Shown piece by piece: positions 59,497 through 64,000 of a stretch of DNA of 64,000 nt. Numbering within the stretch: position 1 is the stretch's first letter; every line of letters begins with the position of its first letter. Origin of the DNA: Antedon bifida (Eukaryota; Echinodermata; Crinoidea; Comatulida; Antedonidae); NCBI GenBank assembly GCA_963402885.1, contig OY727096.1, forward strand, positions 12,505,820 to 12,569,819, written 5' to 3'. The notes beneath the pieces were generated by a model, which made no database searches, was not told the origin of the DNA, and saw only the letters and a list, made by a program, of their open reading frames with translations. The position numbers and the translations under genes were made by a program.

Positions 59497-61784
59497 AAAG
59501 TGTACAGAATAGCTTCATATCGCATTTGGAGAAGTTTTAGACCATTTTGTGATTTTCGAAAAAACTTTTTAACACAAAAACACCAAAGTGCTTAGAATAG
59601 CTCCAAATCGCATTTGGAGACGTTTTAGACCATTTGGTGATTTTCGAAAAAAATTGTTAACATAAAAACATCAAAGTGTACAGAATAGCTTCAAATCGCA
59701 TTTGGAGACGTTTTAGACCATTTTGTGATTTTCTAAAAAACTTGTTAACATAAAAACATCAAAGTGTTCAGAATAGCTTGAAATCGCATTTGGAGACTTT
59801 TAGACCATTTTGTGATTTTCGAAAAAACTTTTCACACAAAAACATCAAAGAGCACAAAATAGCTTAATATCGTATTTAAAAACGTTTTAGACCATTTTGA
59901 GCATTTCGACAAAAATTTTTCACACAAAACATCAAAGTGTACAGAATAGCTTCAAATCGCATTTTGAGACGTTTTAGACCATTTTGTGATTTTCGAAAAA
60001 ACTTGTTAACATAAAAACACCAAAGTGCTTAGAATAGCTTCAAATCGCATTTGGAGACGTTTTAGACCATTTTGTGATTTTCGAAAAAACTTGTTAACAT
60101 AAAAGCATCAAAGTGTTCAGAATAGCTTCAAATCGCATTTGGAGACGTTTTAGACCATTTTGTGATTTTCGAAAAAACTTGTTAACACAAAAACACCAAA
60201 GTGTACAGAAAAGTTTCAAATCGCATTTGGAGACGTTTTAGACCATTTTGTGATTTTCGAAAAAACTTTTCACACAAAAACATCAAAGTGTACAGAATAG
60301 CTTCAAATCGCATTTGGAGACGTTATAGACCATTTTGTGATTTTCGAAAAAAGTTGTTAACATAAAAACATCAAAGTGTACAGAATAGCTTCAAATCGCA
60401 TTTGGAGACGTTTTAGACCATTTTGTGATTTTCGAAAAAACTTTTCACACAAAAACATCAAAGAGCACAAAATAGCTTAATATCGTATTTAAAAACGTTT
60501 TAGACCATTTTGAGCATTTCGACAACAATTTTTTACACAAAACATCAAAGTGTACAGAATAGCTTCAAATCGCATTTGGAGACGTTTTAGACCATTTTGT
60601 GATTTTCGAAAAAACTTGTTAACATAAAAACACCAAAGTGTTTAGAATAGCTTCAAATCGCATTTGGAGACGTTTTAGACCATTTTGTGATTTTCGAAAA
60701 AACTTGTTCACATAAAAACATCAAAGTGTACAGAATAGCTTCAAATCGCATTTGGAGACGTTTTAGACCATTTTGTGATTTTCGAAAACACTTTTCACAC
60801 ATCAAACTTTTCACACATCAAAGAGCACAAAATAGCTTAATATCGTATTTAAAAACGTTTTAGACCATTTTGAGCATTTCGACAAAAAATTTTCACACAA
60901 AACATCAAAGTGTACAGAATAGCTTCAAATCGCATTTGGAGACGTTTTAGACCATTTTGTGATTTTCGAAAAAACTTTTTAACACAAAAACACCAAAGTG
61001 CTTAGAATAGCTCCAAATCGCATTTGTAGACGTTTTAGACCATTTGGTGATTTTCGAAAAAAATTGTTAACATAAAAACATCAAAGTGTACAGAATAGCT
61101 TCAAATCGCATTTGGAGACGTTTTAGACCATTTTGTGATTTTCGAAAAAACTTGTTAACATAAAAACATCAAAGTGTTCAGAATAGCTTGAAATCGCATT
61201 TGGAGACGTTTTAGACCATTTTGTGATTTTCGAAAAAACTTTTCACACAAAAACATCAAAGAGCACGAAATAGCTTAATATCGTATTTAAAAACGTTTTA
61301 GACCATTTTGAGCATTTCGACAAAAATTTTTCACACAAAACATCAAAGTGTACAGAATAGCTTCAAATCGCATTTTGAGACGTTTTAGACCATTTTGTGA
61401 TTTTCGAAAAAACTTGTTAACATAAAAACACCAAAGTGCTTAGAATAGCTTCAAATCGCATTTGGAGACGTTTTAGACCATTTTGTGATTTTCGAAAAAA
61501 CTTGTTAACATAAAAACATCAAAGTGTTCAGAATAGCTTCAAATCGCATTTGGAGACGTTTTAGACCATTTTGTTATTTTCGAAAAAACTTAGTTACACA
61601 AAAACACCAAAGTGCTTAGAATAGCTTCAAATCGCATTTGGAGACGTTTTAGACCATTTTGTGATTTTCGAAAAAAGTTGTTAACATAAAAACATCAAAG
61701 TGTACAGAATAGCTTCATATCGCATTTGGAGACGTTTTAGACCATTTTGTGATTTTCGAAAAAAGTTGTTAACATAAAAACATC
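59497..61784 (+). repeat. 26-monomer unit (2,288 bp), copy 1
   Basis: It contains monomers 19-33 and 1-4 of the 33-mer, then GTGTTCA/CTTGAAAT, B, ATTTTGAG, GTGCTTA, TTGTTATTTT, GTGCTTA and a CTTCATAT monomer, 26 in all. A diagnostic one-base deletion (GAGACTTTTAG, about 59,795) recurs at 62,083, exactly 2,288 bp later. The last monomer (61,697) is chimeric: CTTCATAT start with a GTTGTTAAC tail, immediately followed by a second CTTCATAT monomer. Confidence 0.88.
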
Positions 61785-64000
61785 AAAGTGTACAGAATAG
61801 CTTCATATCGCATTTGGAGAAGTTTTAGACCATTTTGTGATTTTCGAAAAAACTTTTTAACACAAAAACACCAAAGTGCTTAGAATAGCTCCAAATCGCA
61901 TTTGGAGACGTTTTAGACCATTTGGTGATTTTCGAAAAAAATTGTTAACATAAAAACATCAAAGTGTACAGAATAGCTTCAAATCGCATTTGGAGACGTT
62001 TTAGACCATTTTGTGATTTTCTAAAAAACTTGTTAACATAAAAACATCAAAGTGTTCAGAATAGCTTGAAATCGCATTTGGAGACTTTTAGACCATTTTG
62101 TGATTTTCGAAAAAACTTTTCACACAAAAACATCAAAGAGCACAAAATAGCTTAATATCGTATTTAAAAACGTTTTAGACCATTTTGAGCATTTCGACAA
62201 AAATTTTTCACACAAAACATCAAAGTGTACAGAATAGCTTCAAATCGCATTTTGAGACGTTTTAGACCATTTTGTGATTTTCGAAAAAACTTGTTAACAT
62301 AAAAACACCAAAGTGCTTAGAATAGCTTCAAATCGCATTTGGAGACGTTTTAGACCATTTTGTGATTTTCGAAAAAACTTGTTAACATAAAAGCATCAAA
62401 GTGTTCAGAATAGCTTCAAATCGCATTTGGAGACGTTTTAGACCATTTTGTGATTTTCGAAAAAACTTGTTAACACAAAAACACCAAAGTGTACAGAAAA
62501 GTTTCAAATCGCATTTGGAGACGTTTTAGACCATTTTGTGATTTTCGAAAAAACTTTTCACACAAAAACATCAAAGTGTACAGAATAGCTTCAAATCGCA
62601 TTTGGAGACGTTATAGACCATTTTGTGATTTTCGAAAAAAGTTGTTAACATAAAAACATCAAAGTGTACAGAATAGCTTCAAATCGCATTTGGAGACGTT
62701 TTAGACCATTTTGTGATTTTCGAAAAAACTTTTCACACAAAAACATCAAAGAGCACAAAATAGCTTAATATCGTATTTAAAAACGTTTTAGACCATTTTG
62801 AGCATTTCGGCAACAATTTTTTACACAAAACATCAAAGTGTACAGAATAGCTTCAAATCGCATTTGGAGACGTTTTAGACCATTTTGTGATTTTCGAAAA
62901 AACTTGTTAACATAAAAACACCAAAGTGTTTAGAATAGCTTCAAATCGCATTTGGAGACGTTTTAGACCATTTTGTGATTTTCGAAAAAACTTGTTCACA
63001 TAAAAACATCAAAGTGTACAGAATAGCTTCAAATCGCATTTGGAGACGTTTTAGACCATTTTGTGATTTTCGAAAACACTTTTCACACATCAAACTTTTC
63101 ACACATCAAAGAGCACAAAATAGCTTAATATCGTATTTAAAAACGTTTTAGACCATTTTGAGCATTTCGACAAAAAATTTTCACACAAAACATCAAAGTG
63201 TACAGAATAGCTTCAAATCGCATTTGGAGACGTTTTAGACCATTTTGTGATTTTCGAAAAAACTTTTTAACACAAAAACACCAAAGTGCTTAGAATAGCT
63301 CCAAATCGCATTTGTAGACGTTTTAGACCATTTGGTGATTTTCGAAAAAAATTGTTAACATAAAAACATCAAAGTGTACAGAATAGCTTCAAATCGCATT
63401 TGGAGACGTTTTAGACCATTTTGTGATTTTCGAAAAAACTTGTTAACATAAAAACATCAAAGTGTTCAGAATAGCTTGAAATCGCATTTGGAGACGTTTT
63501 AGACCATTTTGTGATTTTCGAAAAAACTTTTCACACAAAAACATCAAAGAGCACAAAATAGCTTAATATCGTATTTAAAAACGTTTTAGACCATTTTGAG
63601 CATTTCGACAAAAATTTTTCACACAAAACATCAAAGTGTACAGAATAGCTTCAAATCGCATTTTGAGACGTTTTAGACCATTTTGTGATTTTCGAAAAAA
63701 CTTGTTAACATAAAAACACCAAAGTGCTTAGAATAGCTTCAAATCGCATTTGGAGACGTTTTAGACCATTTTGTGATTTTCGAAAAAACTTGTTAACATA
63801 AAAACATCAAAGTGTTCAGAATAGCTTCAAATCGCATTTGGAGACGTTTTAGACCATTTTGTTATTTTCGAAAAAACTTAGTTACACAAAAACACCAAAG
63901 TGCTTAGAATAGCTTCAAATCGCATTTGGAGACGTTTTAGACCATTTTGTGATTTTCGAAAAAAGTTTTTAACATAAAAACATCAAAGTGTACAGAATAG
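61785..64000 (+). repeat. 26-monomer unit, copy 2, cut by the window edge
   Basis: It repeats 59,497 onward at offset 2,288, including the GAGACTTTTAG deletion and the doubled 16-bp element at about 63,070. Private changes are CATTTCGGCAAC near 62,807 and GTTTTTAACAT near 63,966. It still continues at 64,000. Confidence 0.86.

Larger units (their letters stand above)
57925..60819 (+). repeat. 33-monomer higher-order repeat, reference copy (2,895 bp)
   Basis: I traced the monomer starts one by one: 57,925 (B), 58,012, 58,100, 58,188, 58,276, 58,364, 58,452, 58,540, 58,627, 58,715, 58,802 (B), 58,889, 58,977, 59,065, 59,146 (B), 59,233, 59,321, 59,409, 59,497, 59,585, 59,673, 59,761, 59,847 (B), 59,934, 60,022, 60,110, 60,198, 60,285, 60,373, 60,460 (B), 60,547, 60,635, 60,723. 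The next B at 60,820 restarts the cycle, giving exactly 33 monomers. Each has a recognisable signature, for example CTCCAAAT with TTTGTAG at 58,100, TTGTTATTTT with CTTAGTTACAC at 58,276, CTTCATAT at 58,452 and AGTTTCAAAT at 58,540. Lengths explain the total: one 81-bp monomer, one 97-bp monomer, and several 87-bp monomers. Confidence 0.93.
1..64000 (+). repeat. Satellite DNA array, ~88 bp monomer, higher-order organised
   Basis: The window is a continuous head-to-tail array of an AT-rich monomer. Successive AAAGTG/AAAGAG starts fall 88 or 87 bases apart (1, 89, 177, 264, 351 and so on to the right edge). The typical monomer has 27 G/C in 88 bases. All monomers point the same way and I saw no inverted segment. 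No stretch over 300 bp is non-satellite. Neither end of the array is in the window. Such arrays typically form centromeric or pericentromeric heterochromatin in eukaryotes; which of these applies cannot be told from sequence alone. Species and satellite family name are unknown to me. Confidence 0.98.

Noticed and set aside
59585..59672. Hairpin CTCCAAATCGCATTTGGAG as a transcription terminator or riboswitch part
   Set aside because: It recurs in nearly every monomer with no gene nearby, so a terminator role has no support. It is reported only as a structural dyad.
1..64000. CRISPR array
   Set aside because: Regular spacing might suggest it, but repeat units are contiguous with no unique spacers, units are 88 bp, and no cas-like gene is present.
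1..64000. CENP-B box or primate alpha satellite
   Set aside because: The monomer is 88 bp, not 171 bp, and I found no match to the core TTCG....A..CGGG. The TTCGAAAAAAC stretch shares only TTCG.
1..64000. Transposon ends, LTRs or insertion sequences within the array
   Set aside because: All length irregularities I examined are explained by whole-monomer gain or loss, chimeric monomers or few-base indels. No terminal inverted repeats, poly-A tails or target-site duplications flank any segment.
1..64000. Telomeric or subtelomeric repeat
   Set aside because: No short G-rich telomere motif occurs, and the unit length and composition do not fit.

Overview
The whole 64 kb is one uninterrupted satellite DNA array. 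I found no protein gene, RNA gene, transposon, CRISPR array or single-copy sequence. Every stretch I read reduces to a head-to-tail tandem monomer of about 88 bp (roughly 728 copies, all in the same orientation, about 31% GC). Both window edges lie inside the array, so it extends further on each side. This points to a eukaryotic centromeric, pericentromeric or other heterochromatic block taken from a long-read assembly. I do not recognise the monomer and cannot name the species.

Monomers fall into a main form (A, 88 bp) and a clearly different minor form (B, 87 bp), plus recurring variants. Differences concentrate in two places: the tail (monomer positions about 68-80) and the first 12 bases. 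The centre, about positions 36-62, is nearly invariant. Most A monomers also carry a short dyad centred on a CGC.

The variants occur in a fixed order, so this is a higher-order repeat (HOR) array. The clearest unit has 33 monomers (2,895-2,896 bp) and is itself a 14-monomer part (1,221 bp) plus a 19-monomer part (1,674 bp) that share an eight-monomer module. I traced it monomer by monomer at 57,925-60,819, and full copies also lie at about 2,290-5,169, 38,705-41,600 and 55,380-58,275.

Layout. Type I blocks carry the 33/14/19-mer system and the tail CACTTTTCACACATC: about 1-6,654, 10,345-16,928, 20.9-24.2 kb, 35,527-43.12 kb and 53,179-64,000. Type II blocks are marked by TTGTTGACAT, CGACAAACAATTTT and TTATTTGCG: about 6,655-10,344, 28.0-35.5 kb and 46.8-53.2 kb. 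Type III blocks contain a diverged module: 16,929-20.6 kb, 24,291-27.96 kb and 43,172-46.8 kb.

These blocks are related by large, near-identical duplications: a tandem 7,362 bp pair (13,240-27,963), a tandem 2,895 bp pair (29,346-35,223), a tandem 2,288 bp pair (59,497 to the right edge), and dispersed copies at offsets of 25,182, 16,675, 18,968 and 42,743 bp. Small edits (88, 352, 356 and 438 bp insertions or deletions, chimeric monomers, short conversion-like patches) give the relative order of some events. Nothing here codes for a pathway. The interest lies in the layered amplification history and in the conserved box and dyad as possible chromatin or protein-binding signals.
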